Positions 28,408 through 40,850 of a stretch of DNA of 64,000 nucleotides are shown here, piece after piece. The notes under the pieces were generated by a model. It did not search any database. It saw only the letters and a list, made by a program, of their open reading frames with translations, and was not told where the DNA came from. This DNA is from Odontesthes bonariensis (lineage: Eukaryota; Chordata; Actinopteri; Atheriniformes; Atherinopsidae), in the NCBI RefSeq assembly GCF_027942865.1, contig NC_134515.1, positions 31,747,449 through 31,811,448 on the forward strand, in the 5' to 3' direction. The first letter of the stretch is position 1. Each line of letters starts with the position of its first letter. Made by a program: the position numbers and the translations under genes.

Positions 28408-28797
28408 CAGCTCATCCAGAACGCTGCTGCTCGAGTTTTAACCCGGACTAAGAGATCTGAACACATCACAGCAGCTTTAAAATCTTTACTCTGGCTTCCA
28501 GTCAGTCACAGAATAGATTTTAAAAGCCTGCTGATGGTTTACAAATCCCAGAACGGTTTAGGCCCAAAATACATCTGTGATATGTTCAGAGAATATAAAC
28601 CCAGCAGAGCTCTGAGATCCAAGGACTCAGGTCAGCTGGTCCAGTCCAGAGTCCAGACTAAACATGGAGAAGCAGCATTTAGCTGTTATGCTGCAAACAA
28701 GTGGAACAAACTGCCAGTGGAGATTAAACTTTCACCAAATGGAGACATTTTTAAATCCAGGTTAAAGACATTTCTGTTCTCATGTGTCTTTGCATGA
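28408..28797 (+). pseudogene. LINE RT C-terminal region
   Basis: Reads LIQNAAARVLTRTKRSEHI, SLLWLPVSHRIDFKSLLMVY, YKPSRALRSKDSGQLVQSR, GEAAFSCYAANKWNKLPVEI and FKSRLKTFLFSCVFA before the stop. This is the thumb/C-terminal region of Jockey-superfamily (L2-like) LINE proteins. The piece is open and well conserved, so the copy is fairly young, but it lacks all catalytic motifs. Confidence 0.85.
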
Positions 28798-28970
28798 AAT
28801 ATCTTTTAACTTATCTAGACTGTTGCTTGTTTTTAAATTCATTTAAATTATTTTATTTGTTTCTCTTTATATTCTTTTATGTATTTTTAATGCTTCTTAC
28901 ACTCCCTGCTGCAATGCTTTTATTTTATGTAAAGCACTTTGATTTTGATTTTGATTTATATAAGGTGACA
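28408..28970 (+). mobile_element. L2-like LINE 3' end
   Basis: A 5'-truncated plus-strand LINE end. The coding part (28,408-28,797) is followed by a 3' UTR with TGTAAAGCACTTTGATTTTG, the typical end of fish L2-like LINEs. It runs into the Rex3 copy at about 28,971. Confidence 0.8.
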
Positions 28971-30921
28971 GCTCCCCCATGAGCTCGTAGGGTCACCCAA
29001 GGCAAACAGATCCTAGATGACGGACCAGAAAAGAAACAGCTAATAAAACCCCCTATGATGAAGAATACTATTGGACAACGTGTTCCTTTGCCCGGATATG
29101 GAACGTCACCTCTCTGTTGGGGAAGGAGCCTGAGCTGGTGCGCGCGGCTGAGCGGTTCCGGCTAGATATAGTCAGACTCACCTCGACGCACGGCTTGGGC
29201 TCTGGAACCATTCTCCTTAAGAGGGGTTGGACTCTCTTTCACTCTGGAGTTGCACAGAGCAGGTGTGGGCATACTTATTGCCCCCCGGCTGTGCGCCTGT
29301 ACATTGGGGTTTACCCCGGTGGACGAGAGGGTAGCCTCCCTCCGCCTTCGGGTGGGGGGGCGGGTCCTGACTGCTGTTCGTGCTTACGCACCGAACAGCA
29401 GTTAAGAGTACCCACACTTACCCATCAATGGAGGAGGCACTGGAGAGTGCTCCTACAGGAGACTCCCTCGTTCTGCTCGGGGACTTCAATGCTCACGTGG
29501 GCAATGACAGTGAGACCTGGAAGGGGTTGATTGGGAAGAATGGTCCCCCCGATCTGAATCAGAGTGGAGTTTTGTTGCTGGACTTCTGTGCTCATCATGG
29601 ACTGTCCGTAACAAACACTATGTTCAGGCATAAGGGTGTCCATATGTGCACTTGGCACCAGGACAACCATGGCCGCAGTTTGATGATCGACTTTGTGGTT
29701 GTATCGTCGGACTTGCGGCCGTATGTCCTGGACACTCGGGTGAAGAGAGGGGCGGAGCTGTCAACTGATCACCACCTGGTGGTGAGTTGGCTCCGCTGGT
29801 GGGGGAGGAAGCCGATCAGACCTGGCAGGCCCAAACGTATTGTGAGGGTCTGCTGGGAACGTCTGGCAGAATCCCCTGTCAGAAGGAGCTTTAACTCCCA
29901 CTTCCGGCAGAGCTCCAACCATGTCCCGGGGGAGGTGGGGGACATGTTCCGTGCCTCCATTGTTGAGACGGCTGACTGGAGCTGTGGCCGTAAGGTAGTC
30001 GGTGCCTGTCGTGGCGGCAACCCCCGGTGAGGGAAGCCGTCAAGCTGAAGAAGGAGTCCTATCGGGCCTTTTTGGCCAGTGGGACTCTCGAAGCAGCTTA
30101 TGGGTACCGACAGACCAAGCGGAGCGCAGCCTCCGCGGTTCGGTGAGGCCACGTAGAACGACTTCCGGACGGACTTGAAGAGATTCCGGTCCACCATCCG
30201 GCAGCTCAGGGGGCGGGGAGCGGTTGTGGATGTGGTTCTGTTAGCGTCATCAGGCTATGACCTTCAGCTCTCACTTGAGCTGAGTGTGAAGCGGTTTGGG
30301 TGAGAATCAGCACCTCCAAATCCGAGACCATGGTCCTCAGCCGGAAAAGGGTGGAATTCCCTCTCCGGGTTGGGAATGAGATCCTTCCCCAAGTGGAGCA
30401 GTTAAAGTATCTTGGAGTCTTGCTCATGAGTGAGGGACGAATGGAGGAGGAGGTTGACAGACAGATTGGTGCGTCATCCGTCGTGGTGAAGAAGGAGCTG
30501 AGCCAGAAGGCGAAGCTCTCAATTTACTGGTCAATCTATGTTCCTACCCTCACCTATGGTCACGAGCTGTGGGTAGTGACCGAAAGAGCGAGCGGCCGAA
30601 ATGGGTTTCCTCCACAGGGTGTCTGCGCTCTCCCTTAGAGATAGGGTGAGAAGAGATGGGCTCGGAGTAGAACTGCTACTCCTCCGCATCAAGAGGAGTC
30701 AGATGAGGTGGCTTCGGGCATCTGGTTAGGATGCCTCCTGGACGCCTCCCTGGTGAGATGAGACGGGCACTTCCCACTGGGAAGAGGCCCCGGGGAAGAC
30801 CCAGGACACTTTGGAAGAGCTGGAGGAAGTGGCCGGGGACAGTGACGTCTGGGTTTCTCTGTTCAAGCTGCTGCCCCCGCGACCCGATCCAAAGAGAAGC
30901 GATAGATGATGGATGGATGGA
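28971..30921 (+). mobile_element. Rex3 (RTE) LINE with deleted RT core
   Basis: A plus-strand copy with 5' region, endonuclease and RT end, finishing in (GATG)n at about 30,907-30,921. The central RT (palm motifs A, B and FADD) is missing between about 30,230 and 30,300. It lies against the L2-like end at 28,970. Confidence 0.85.
29380..30900 (+). pseudogene. Rex3 endonuclease and RT end, broken
   Basis: The frame 29,380-30,029 reads [19 protein letters not shown] (D-F-N motif), [35 protein letters not shown] and [15 protein letters not shown] (D-H-H catalytic end of the APE-type endonuclease). After frame changes near 30,030 and the RT deletion, ISTSKSETMVLSRKRVE, EILPQVEQLKYLGVLLMSEG and SIYVPTLTYGHELWVVTERA follow up to about 30,600, and RLPGEMRRALPTGKRPRGRP near 30,740. 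The catalytic RT palm is gone, so this copy cannot move itself. Confidence 0.85.
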
Positions 30922-31265
30922 CATATGTATATAGTATATATGATTATGAACACCAAACATTAGACTCTGTCATATATGCCGTAATCCGCCGGCATCGTGG
31001 AACTTACTGTCCAAAGTTTTATCGTCACTCAGCTGTTTCTGTGATAATGGCTTGATGTGTGTAAGGACACGACAATTCGAGGCACATCTTCCCCTGTCGG
31101 GTGTGGGAATTACGGGAGGAACAGTGTCCAAATCTTTTTTGTGCCAATATGGCACAAAGGATATGTTAAAGAGGCAATTGACTTGCCTCACTTGGGTGGC
31201 AAGCTAAAAGATGAGCTTCTTGTTTTTTTTTTCTCTTTCAATTGCTGCTTTATGCTGTTCTTTTA
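30922..31265. other. Unassigned stretch
   Basis: Between the Rex3 tail and an L2-type tail. No motif recognised. It may be the 3' UTR of the element ending at 31,358. Confidence 0.35.
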
Positions 31266-31358
31266 AATGCCTTGTCTTTATGTAAAGCACATTGAGTTGC
31301 CTGTGGTATGAAATGCGCTATATAAATAAAGATTCCTTGCCTTGCCTTGCCTAAAACA
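31266..31358 (+). mobile_element. L2-type LINE 3' tail with (TTGCC)n
   Basis: Holds TTTATGTAAAGCACATTGAG, GAAATGCGCTATATAAATAA and then CCTTGCCTTGCCTTGCC. This is the canonical end of fish L2-like LINEs with a pentamer tail. No coding sequence is attached. Confidence 0.75.
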
Positions 31359-33705
31359 GCTGCTTTGTGCAGTCGACAAATAATCTTATCTTTGTTTGAT
31401 ACCATACCATTTATGGTGTAGAATACACGATCCTTCCAAACACTGATTCTTGGGGAGCATCACAATAAGAAACTCCTCATATATTGTTATCAAAATACAT
31501 ATGATAGCTGCTTTAAGACAAATATGTTCATACAGAAAAAATTTATTAAGTCTCAACTCTGCTTTAGAAAGCAACTTTTATTGAATTTTTGAAGTACTGT
31601 TTTAGTCATTACAATGAAACTTTAAGACTTTATTTATCTGTTGGCTTTAAACTTAAAACTTGGCTGGCCCCTCTTGCCTTGCAGTGATTGTGACTTTGTA
31701 CTGTTCATGGATGCTCAGCCTACATCATGTTACAGGACAGCAAAGAAGAGTATCTAGACTGTGGAGCAGTATGGCTAACAGCTGTGTGCTCCTATCCAGT
31801 GACACTGCCTGTGACGGCATTTCCTTGGATACTCTCTCGCATACTGTGTCTTTATTTCCAGTGGTCAAGCTCCCATGCAGCTTTAAGCATGGATAAATGC
31901 AGCTTTGTCAAAAGTTTTTCCCTCTGAGCAACTGAGCAGCTGTCCACAGCATCTTATGCTCAGCAATCCAAGCAAGTGCATCCTGGCAACCAGACAGTTT
32001 TTTCTTTTATTATAAATCACAGCTTAGTTTAGATATTATGTCGGAAAAAAAGAAAGACATTTCAAATAAGGACAACATTGTCAAGAAGCAGCTCTATCCA
32101 ACAAATTCAAACCAGACACACCTGTGCGCTATGTGTTAGATGTGTGTGCATAATGCATACCTCGTTGAAATCTGGCTTGGATACACCTCATACCTCAAAA
32201 CCATTTCACAATTCCTGGCAGTTATATGACTCACTGATGCTCTGTGGATGTTCCCAAAGCTGGTTTGTAATCACACTAAGCCGTTAACTTTCCAAGATTA
32301 GGGGGCCAACAACACAAACACAGGTCTGGCATCTTGTATTGACAAAACTTTCATGGGAAATGGAAAGTTTTTACCTGCAGAAGTAAGATAAACAAAAGGA
32401 ATTGATGATGCATACAGCCATACATAGCTAAAAAAAAAAGTGAAATCAGAGCAGTATTAGGAATCTGTTACCTCTATGCACAGCTGGTTAAAGCCCATGT
32501 GGAGCCAAAGCGAACCTCATCACTGGCATCCCATGAAAGGAAAAAAATATTGAGAACTTTAAACTGATTCAAAATAACAAAAAGATCCGATGACATAGCC
32601 TTTATTAAATCCATTATTTTACGAACCTATATTGAATGTATACTCCCATGCAGAATCCTCACAAAATCATGGTAACAGTTAAAATTTTAATACATGCTTA
32701 CAAAATAACATTTAAAAAGATAAATTGTTTATGAAACAATATAAAATTGAGGATACTGTATACACTACTACCTTTGACAATAAAATAGACTTCAGTTTTT
32801 GTGAACTGTGAACCTTCTAAAATATGAAGAATGAAACCGTAATCTCTTATATTTTCTGCTTCCTTTACATTTTATCCTCAAGGGTACCAAATTTAGGGTT
32901 CATTTGTAAAAGTACAATGGCTTTGATGTGGTGCGCTTAGCTGTAATAAGAATTAAAGGGTGGCTGGGTAATACCTTTAATCACAACACAACCTTTGCTC
33001 TTGTGTGGTTCACCAATGATGTTGAAACCTTCAAATTTGTTTTTTTCCCAATGACCAATTTGTTGCACTTGTAAATAAATGTTAGTTTTAAACATTAACT
33101 CCTTAAGAAAGCGAATGCTCCTCTGCTGGTTCCTAAGTAGATCCTTTGGATTTCCTGCGGTAGAACCAAAAAATGAACAAAAAGTTGGCTATAGGCTATG
33201 CTGCGAAGCGTGTCTTCAGAGGATAAAGTCCAGCAGATGAAAGTTTGAAGCCAAACAGCGCAGGCGTGTCACTAATAAGGTCTTGACTATTACCTGGACT
33301 GACAGCCAGAGAATGGGAGGAGAAGGGCTGGCTCCACACTGCTCAGTCAGCCAGAAAGCCCCCAAACGGCAGGGCTAACGCAGGTCAAGTGATTTGGCGC
33401 CTTGGGTGTATTAAAGCTATTTACAAGGGACTAAAGGATTTACGCAGCCTCACCCTCACCCAAGCACTCGGTCTGTGCTTTTATACGCCATGGCACCGGG
33501 CTGTAATGTTTTTTTTTCTGACCCTCTCAATCAATACGAAAGGGTAATAAATAATGTTGCCTTTACGGGTGTTTAGTTTTTTGTTTAGTTGCAGAGGAAG
33601 GAAGTTTTTACGGCTGGCTCCTGATAACTGGTGTAAAGTTAAACTCACATAGAGTTGTGAGATTACATAAGGTTCTCTGCTCTTTGTCACACACACATAT
33701 TATAA
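31359..33705. other. Non-coding, nothing recognised
   Basis: Only short unsupported frames. No repeat family or splice-flanked coding block identified. Confidence 0.5.
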
Positions 33706-34880
33706 CCTTTATTTAGGAAAAAACCTAATTTGCAATATAGCCGTGACAAAAAACACAAAAACATTTGAAGACACGATTAAAACACAACATTTAGAAACAT
33801 ACAGTAAGCTTAACAGAAGTGACAAAGATAGACTGCGAAAACATAGAAGTCTAATTAAAAACAGGAGCAGTAGGAAGTAAAATAAGTAAAATAATGCGAT
33901 TATGGATTTCAAATTTCCTAATGATATGAGAGTGGTAAGTTTCAGATGGTTTTGTAAGGTATTCCAGGTTTGAGGTGCGCAGTAAAAAAAACTGGACTTT
34001 CCAAATTCAGTACAAGTCAGAGGCAACTTTCAGTGTGAGCCAGTCCTTTGAGCATGTATGATAAAGACTTGTATTAAAAGATACCAAAGAGTTAATATAA
34101 GATTGGTAGGAGACCAGAGAGAGCTTTAAAAATAAATAAAAACCAATGCCTATCACGTCTATTAGACAGAGATGTCCATTCAACTTTAGAGTACAGGTCA
34201 CAGTGATGGGTGTTGTAGCTGTTGCCTGTAATAAATCTCAGGCCTGAATGATAGACGGCATTCAGTGGATGTAAAGTTGTTGTTGATGCATGTCTATATA
34301 AAATGTCTCCATAATCTAAAACTGACATAAAAGTTACCTCGATAAGTTTCTTCCTACAATGCAGAGGAAAGGATGATTTGTTCCTGTAAAAAAAAGCCTA
34401 TTTTTTTGTCTTAGTTTACTTACTAGATTAGATGCATGATATTTTGTCATCAATCCAAATCCCAAGATATTTATATTCGGTCACTCTTTCAATGGTTGTA
34501 CGATTACTAGTGGAGATAGTTTGGCTATTGTAGGTGATAGCTTTGATTGAGTGAAAAGCATTAATTTAGTTTTACCTGCATTAAGAACCAGATTGTGATT
34601 ATTAAGAGCAACTTGTAAGTCAGTGAAAGAGTGCTGAAGGAGTTCAATAGCAGTCAGATATACAATACAAAATAGTGTCATCCGCATAAAGATGGATGCT
34701 ACAGCCAGTGACAGTGGTTACAATGTTGTTAATATATTATGAGAAAAGGACAGGTACAAGGATAGAGCCTTGGGGCACACCTTTTGCAACATGAGCAAAG
34801 TCTGACTTAACATTACTGAGAGTCACACATTGCTTTCTGTCTGTAAGGTAACTGTCAAACCATTTAAAAGCGTTATTATT
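33706..34880 (-). mobile_element. Jockey-superfamily LINE fragment
   Basis: A minus-strand LINE piece running from RT motif B to the C-terminal region, with no clear ends. The coding frame is broken in several places. Similar proteins are multicopy in teleosts. Confidence 0.75.
33960..34870 (-). pseudogene. LINE RT palm to C-terminus, broken
   Basis: The minus strand reads KGVPQGSILVPVLFS (motif B, about 34,790-34,750), HLYADDTILYCI (Y-A-D-D active site, about 34,700-34,670), LVLNAGKTKLMLFTQSKLSP (about 34,580), MSVLDYGDILYRHASTTTLH and RFITGNSYNTHHCDLYSKVE (34,328-34,200), DRHWFLFIFKALSGLLP, SKDWLTLKVA and SSFFYCAPQTWNTLQNHLKL (about 34,000-33,950). Order and motifs match the fish Jockey-type LINE. 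Frame changes near 34,670, 34,480, 34,380 and 34,030 show decay. Confidence 0.75.
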
Positions 34881-35699
34881 TTAAAATCCAATATTGAAAA
34901 GTGTAGTTCAGACACAAAGGCACAGAAAAAGACACTTAAATAAGTGCTGAATCAAACTAAGGGTTATCGTGACACTAAGGGTTAACACACTTCTTCAAAA
35001 TGGTTAAAAAAATATATATTTTTTTAAAATCACATACTTTAATGTAGTTATGTAGAGATTTTATTAATCAGCTCCTTAACTACAGTGAGGAGTAGGAGAA
35101 TTCCTAATGTTGTAGTTACAGTCAACTATGTGGCCTGTTCTGATAAAATCAAACAAACAAACATACAAATGAATTAATAAATATTCTGTGACCTCACGAG
35201 GAATAACATTTTAACCCTTTAATGTTTACCGTTTGGGAGAATGAGACCTCACATCTTTCAGTGACTTTGAGTATCGTTTAAAAAAAATCTTGTTTGTCTG
35301 AGCCATTTCTCTACTTCCTTTTAATAAACACATTGAATGGGTAATTAACCTTTTAGAATTTAAAATATATAGTTTTTCTCATTACAATTCCTTTTCTTAA
35401 AGTATTTCTTCCCTTAACTTCCCTTTTATCCCTTTTTTGTCCTCGATTCATCACTTTGGAACAGTATGCCATGAATCTTTTTCTTTCAAGTATAGCTGCT
35501 CATAATTAATGATAATAAGTAAGTCAGAAACAGAAAATCAAGTGCTACTTTTTATTTGGGTCTTAATCTGTAAACACAGTTATGTAAAATATGCTTTCAT
35601 AATATCTCAAGATCCATGTTATTTGTGTTGATAGAGCACTGGGAACAAAATCTCTTTATAAGGACTATATGGACATATAAAGACATGACTTCACACTGC
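34881..35699. other. Non-coding, nothing recognised
   Basis: AT-rich, no family or exon recognised. Confidence 0.5.
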
Positions 35700-36395
35700 A
35701 AAAGCAGAGTTTGTACAATTCTAATGGGCTTGTCAATATTTGATATGCCTTTTATTCTTCAATACACCCTGAACCCTGTTGAATAAGTTTCCTTGTAACC
35801 TCTAGTCTTCAGGAATAATTATCCAGGCTTTATGAAGGACATTTAAAACTCTTCTTTGGATATTGGCTGCCTTTTTGTTCCGTTCTCTGTCAAGATGATC
35901 CCACATTGCTTCAATAATGTTGAGGTCTGGGCTCTGGGGAAGGTTTGATTACTCCATAAGACTTGTTGTCACTGATTTGCAGTCCAGTTCTTGTGTCATC
36001 TGGCGTAGCTCAGCCTTTTCTCCCTGTTTCTCTCCCTCAGAATAGCTTCTTGACTGCCACCCTTCCATGGGGACCATTTCTGATGAGACTTCGGCAAATA
36101 AAAGGTAGATCAATTAAGGGTCAGCCACATCTCTCAGATCATGCGCCAGCTCTTTGCAGGATTTGTGTCCTACTCCTTCATGATATCATGTTCCTGTAAT
36201 TGTGAAGTACAAGAACTGGCCTCCAAAGCAAAAACTTTAAAAGGCCTCCAGAAAGTGAGAGGAACTATTCCTTAACACCACTTTAAGAGATTACAACAAA
36301 GTATGGCTCCATGGAGGCAAAATATAAAGAAATGAAGGTTGATTCAAGACTTTTTGCACTGACGTAAAGGCTTTACATACTGCAAAAGTATCTAA
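35700..36395 (-). mobile_element. Tc1/mariner-like remnant
   Basis: The minus strand gives PQSPDLNIIEAMWDHLDRER (about 35,945-35,885), with the S-P-D-L-N-x-I-E catalytic end of Tc1 transposases, then NKKAANIQRRVLNVLHKAW. The right side has GATTCAAGACTTTTTGCACT, a form known near Tc1-type ends in fish. Upstream transposase sequence is scrambled by stops. Ends and TA duplication were not resolved. Confidence 0.6.
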
Positions 36396-36397
36396 GA

Positions 36398-36700
36398 TTA
36401 AGATCCGATTTATTGTCATGTTCAGTCATTCACAAAATTTCTCCTCTGCTTTTAACCCATCCAGGTTGGCACCTGTTAAACACACTCAGAGACAGATGCC
36501 ATACACTGGAGCAGTGGGCTGCCATTCACAGCGCCCAGGGAGCATGGGGGTACAGTGCTTTGCTCAAGGGCACCTCAGCCATGGCAAGGAGGTGTAATGA
36601 TACCCCTCCAGCTGTCAGTTTCACCAATCTTTTGAGTGGGAATTGAACCGCCAACCTTCCGGTTATTGGACAACCCACCCGAATCACTGAGCCACGGCCG
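36398..36700 (-). mobile_element. tRNA-like SINE, second family
   Basis: Reads on the minus strand from GGCCGTGGCTCAGTGATTCG (A-box) through a GGCGGTTCAATTCCCAC-type B-box to ...TTTAACCCATCC (complement) and CATGACAATAAATCGGATCT. Same family as 60,866-61,215. Orientation is from the tRNA-like head. Confidence 0.75.
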
Positions 36701-37860
36701 TGATAATAAATAAATGAATAAAATGTGACATGTTTGCAAAAGTGTTGACAGGGGTACTTGAGAAAAAAAAAAAAACTATAGTTGTTTGAAAAGTTGCTAT
36801 GACTGAATATAGCTACAATTCCAATGGGTGGGTACTTCTTCCAGAGAGATTTCGCTAGCACTGCATCAGTTGGATAACACTGGAGTTATGAGGATAACAC
36901 ATATGGGATGCACATAAAATTAGTTTGTCTGTGTGACTCCAAATACAAGTAGAGACCTTTTTATCAGAGTATGGTAAACTTCACATACATAGTATGCTTT
37001 GATACTGTTTGAGAAAAGGATAGAGAAACAAAGGGGAGGTTGTCTGATTTTTATTCAGATTTTTAGGTGAGTGTATGCATTCCCAAACCATTCTTGACAC
37101 AGAAGCACATTTACCAAAGCACTGAACTTAAGTACAAAAATTCTACATCTAATACTTTTTCAAGTGAAATACTGAACTTTTATTCCACTTAAACAAAGTG
37201 ACATTCATAGTTGCTGATTAGTTTACAGCTGGTGAGTTTAAAAGTGCCATAACATAAATCAGTGATTCTCACCAATTTAACTTGCGGTGTACCTTGATGC
37301 CAGAGGTCTTCAGGTTGTTGTTACTGATGAAACATTTTTATTTGATAAAGTAAAAAAAAAAAGTTTCAGAAATCACAATGAGGTGAAATGATTCCAAATT
37401 ATACACGAAATGAAAGAGAAGAGAAAGCAGTCAAGGATTACAACCAGGGTTTGTAGCATATTTCCATTTTCTTTTGTCCATTAATCATCTCATGAGCTTT
37501 CACATTTATCTTATGGACCTTTGGAAGATAAGGATAACACATACAGGACTAAGCTATTTAGCTGTCCACGTCCCATCCAGTTTAACAGTAAATGTTGCTT
37601 GTATACTGATGCATCTTTATTTACTGTCTATTCTATAGAATGAAATATCATGTCAGTTAAAATTCTCTTTTCCAGTGGAAACATGTTTTGGTGAAAATTA
37701 TTTTATACATCAACTATTTTAGACTTCAACTTCTGATCTAAATTCCTCTTTCTTTGTGTTTATGACTTTTCACATGAAGACAGATGCTGCCATCTTGTGG
37801 ATGAGTTTATAAAGGATCCATATGCAACAGTGGGTTTTAGAAAAGTCTACAAAAGTTCTT
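36701..37860. other. Non-coding, nothing recognised
   Basis: No family or exon recognised. Confidence 0.5.
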
Positions 37861-37861
37861 G

Positions 37862-38195
37862 CACCCATCCATTTTCTATCTAATTTAGGTTCACAAGGGA
37901 CTGGAGCCTATCCCAACTGCCATTGGGCAAGAGGCTTGGTACACCCTGGATGGGTCGTCATGTCATCACAGGGCCTCACAGAGTAAAATGAGACAAACAA
38001 CAATGCACATTCAGTCACACTGACCCTTAACCCTAAGTTGACCCTTGCAATTTTGAATCACTAAGTGATCTAAGATGCATGTTTTGGGATGGTGAGAGGA
38101 AGTCGAAGCACACATGCACAGGAAGAACATGCAAACTGAACACAGAAATGCCCCAGCCGGTATTCATACCAGAAGCCCTCTTTCTCTGAGGAAAC
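37862..38195 (-). mobile_element. Degraded SINE of the Rex3-tail family
   Basis: An antisense copy of the SINE seen at 17,180: CCATCCATTTTCTATCT, GGACTGGAGCCTATCCCA, TGTCATCACAGGGCC and GGAAGAACATGCAAACT stand in the expected reversed order. The head is degraded and a segment is rearranged. Confidence 0.7.
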
Positions 38196-38575
38196 AATGC
38201 CTGGTAAAGTATATTTCTGTATTCTTTTCCTTGACTGAATTGAATCAACAAGACCCACACTAAACAAATGCAGCAATTACAGCCTTTCACAATTCATCAG
38301 ACCCAAGTTACAAGGTTACGAGACAGTAATCTGCAAATCCTTAGAACAAATTAATCCTTAATGTCAGTTTGGCCTTTGATCACATCATAGTATGCAAAAG
38401 TCATCTGATATTGGATGCAAATAAGAATAGATTAAAAAAACGCAGTTTGACAGATATGTTGCAAAATGATTACAAAAAAATAGAAAAAAAAGAATGAAAA
38501 GAACTGTGTAAAGTGTAATTTCATAAATAAATAAAAAAAACGACTGAACCAATTATCGGTGAAATAAAAACACAG
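38196..38575. other. Non-coding, nothing recognised
   Basis: AT-rich stretch between a SINE relic and a CA repeat. Confidence 0.5.
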
Positions 38576-38608
38576 ACACACACACACACACGCACACGCA
38601 CACGCACG

Positions 38609-38690
<82 letters not shown>
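38576..38690. repeat. (CA)n microsatellite
   Basis: About 115 bp of CA dinucleotides with a few CG interruptions in the first third, then an uninterrupted run of more than 70 bp. Likely polymorphic. Confidence 0.95.
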
Positions 38691-38691
<1 letters not shown>

Positions 38692-40554
38692 TGGCCTGTT
38701 ATTGCCCTCACTTTCCAGCTCCAGACAGGCAACATTTTCTAGATTAGATCAAACTCCAGGTTGCCCATTTTGATTCTAAATGCAGTCGTTCTGCACTTTG
38801 TTGCCATGACGACGGTATTCAGTAGCAGTCTGGTCTGCTGTCTGGTGGCTTAAAAATAGACAGGCAGTTGTGGTTCAGTTCAGGTCTTGCTGAGATGATA
38901 GCTGGCAACAAACAAACAAACAAACAAAAAAGAAAACGTGTGATTACACCAGATATTATGCAAGTGTATCTGCCCTCAGCCAAGCTGAAATGATGAAGCA
39001 ACACGCTGCAATAACCCTGATGTTTGTTTCCTCAAGTGTGCTCACCTTAATTGTTCACAGCTTGATCAAATTCCCAGAGGTGACCATGAGTGGCATGGGC
39101 CAACATTTGGTGGTCTCCACAAATGAAAAAATTGTCACAAATTGATGGAAATGGAGAAATTAAAAAAAAATGACAATAAAACACTAAACAGCCTCTAAGA
39201 ATTGCAAAATCATCACTTGGATACAACCAACCAAATACACAAACACAAGCACACACAAAGATACATGTTATTTACAGGGAACAAAGTCACGTAAAACAAT
39301 AGCACACAAAAACAAGCAAAAGCCAAGAAACTCCATTTAAAGAAAAGCTGATGAGTTTTCTAAAATGCCCCCAAATCCTAAATTTGTAACTTGGGAATCT
39401 ACTTTAAAAAGATCTCTGGGTGTAGTTTTTTTTTTATAAAAGATCTGCTCCATCTCACCTGCTCTTATCCCAGGATGTATTGTCCTTTTGTTCTGCTCCT
39501 AACTTCTGTTTTCAGAGGTCAAACTAAATGCATTCTTAATTCTGATGTCACAACTCTGGTCCAGCGATCACTCAGCCTGATTCTATCTTAGCACACTTCT
39601 CATCCTCCTCACCTCCACGTCCTCATGACAACCGAACAAGCTCATCCAAAGTCTCAGCCATCAGTTAACTCTCCCAGCCGTCCATCACCAACATATAGAC
39701 TTAGTTTTTTTCACCACTCCTCTGTGATGATCCATCAAAGTCTAATTGGCAAACAGAAATGTTTTAAATTCATTGTTTCTTCCTCAATTCATTTAGCTAC
39801 ATTCTCCTTATTGAACCTTTATTCAACTGACACATATGACAAGTATAAATAAAATGATCGGTAATTACCTATTTCAGTGACCATCTTCATTTTCCGTGTT
39901 TGCATGTTTTCCCACAGTCCAAAAACTGACAGTTACATTAATTGTTGATTCTGAATTGACTGTTGCTTTTATCTTCACCACGCTAAGCTTCCTTTTTACC
40001 CATTTCCTCTTATTTCCTGGGCCTGTTGTTCAGCTGTCAGCCTCATGAATATAATATGAAACTACTCTGTGAGTTTGAGGAAAATACCACACATGGTTGT
40101 TGTATCAATGCATCTGAGTCAGGAAAACGCTCAACCCCCTGCAGACAGCCAGGATGCTGCACGCAACCAGCTGGATGACATCTTGCAGTGTGGTGGTGCG
40201 ACATCAATTAGCCTCCCCACCAAATCATAAGAGTTGGCACTCCCCAGCCAAAACAAATTAATTGTAATTTCCCATTTCATGTCTATGAAACTTACTGCAC
40301 CTTTGTGACTTGATCAATGTATTCACTGTGTTCAGATATATTCTTTAAGTGTGATAGGTAAAGAACTAAGGAGAGGTGTTGACATTTAAACAGGCCATTT
40401 CCCGGCTAAAAAACTAGTTACCACCTATTTGAACTCTGCAAACGATCTGTTGCTTGAGTTGCTCAGGTCTAAGTTCAACAAAATCATGTGTCCAAAAAAT
40501 TAGATCTGCTGAATACCTGCATACACTGAAGGTTTTTGCATCAATAGATCTTTT
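38691..40554. other. Non-coding, nothing recognised
   Basis: A short (CAAA)n run is at about 38,908. No gene or repeat family recognised. Confidence 0.5.
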
Positions 40555-40850
40555 TTTTTTCCTTTCCAGGAATATTCCAAGATGACAATGCCTGGATTCA
40601 TCAGGCTCAAATTGTGAAGGAGTGGTTCAGGGAGCAAGAGATGCCACGGAGTCCAGACCTTAACCCCACAGAGAATCTTTGGGGTATGCCGGAGAAGACT
40701 TTACACAGTTGCCCCCGACCCTGGAGAAAATGAATGCAACTCTGTAAAGACAAACATTACATCAGCTTATCCAACTGATGCAATGCTGGATGTGTGCAGT
40801 AATCGAAGGTGGTTTGACAAAATCTTAGTATTTCAAAGTTTAGAATAGAA
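40555..40850 (+). mobile_element. Tc1-like transposase relic
   Basis: The plus strand reads [19 protein letters not shown] then [20 protein letters not shown] at about 40,570-40,690. F-Q-D-D-N-A and S-P-D-L-N-P-x-E-N are the last two catalytic regions of Tc1 transposases. Flanks are AT-rich and ends are not visible. Confidence 0.75.

Noticed and set aside
11051..28970. The plus-strand L2-like pieces at 11,051-13,412 and 28,408-28,970 as one LINE split by 15 kb
   Set aside because: A large part of the RT between them is absent, the intervening DNA is a mosaic and not one insert, and no target duplication links the two. They are more simply two copies.
29117..29530. Plus-strand frame at the start of the Rex3 copy as a separate gene
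   Set aside because: It is an out-of-frame reading of the Rex3 endonuclease region. The correct frame gives the known motifs.
38432..38735. Cys-Val repeat proteins across the CA tract
   Set aside because: They are translations of a dinucleotide repeat, with no other support.
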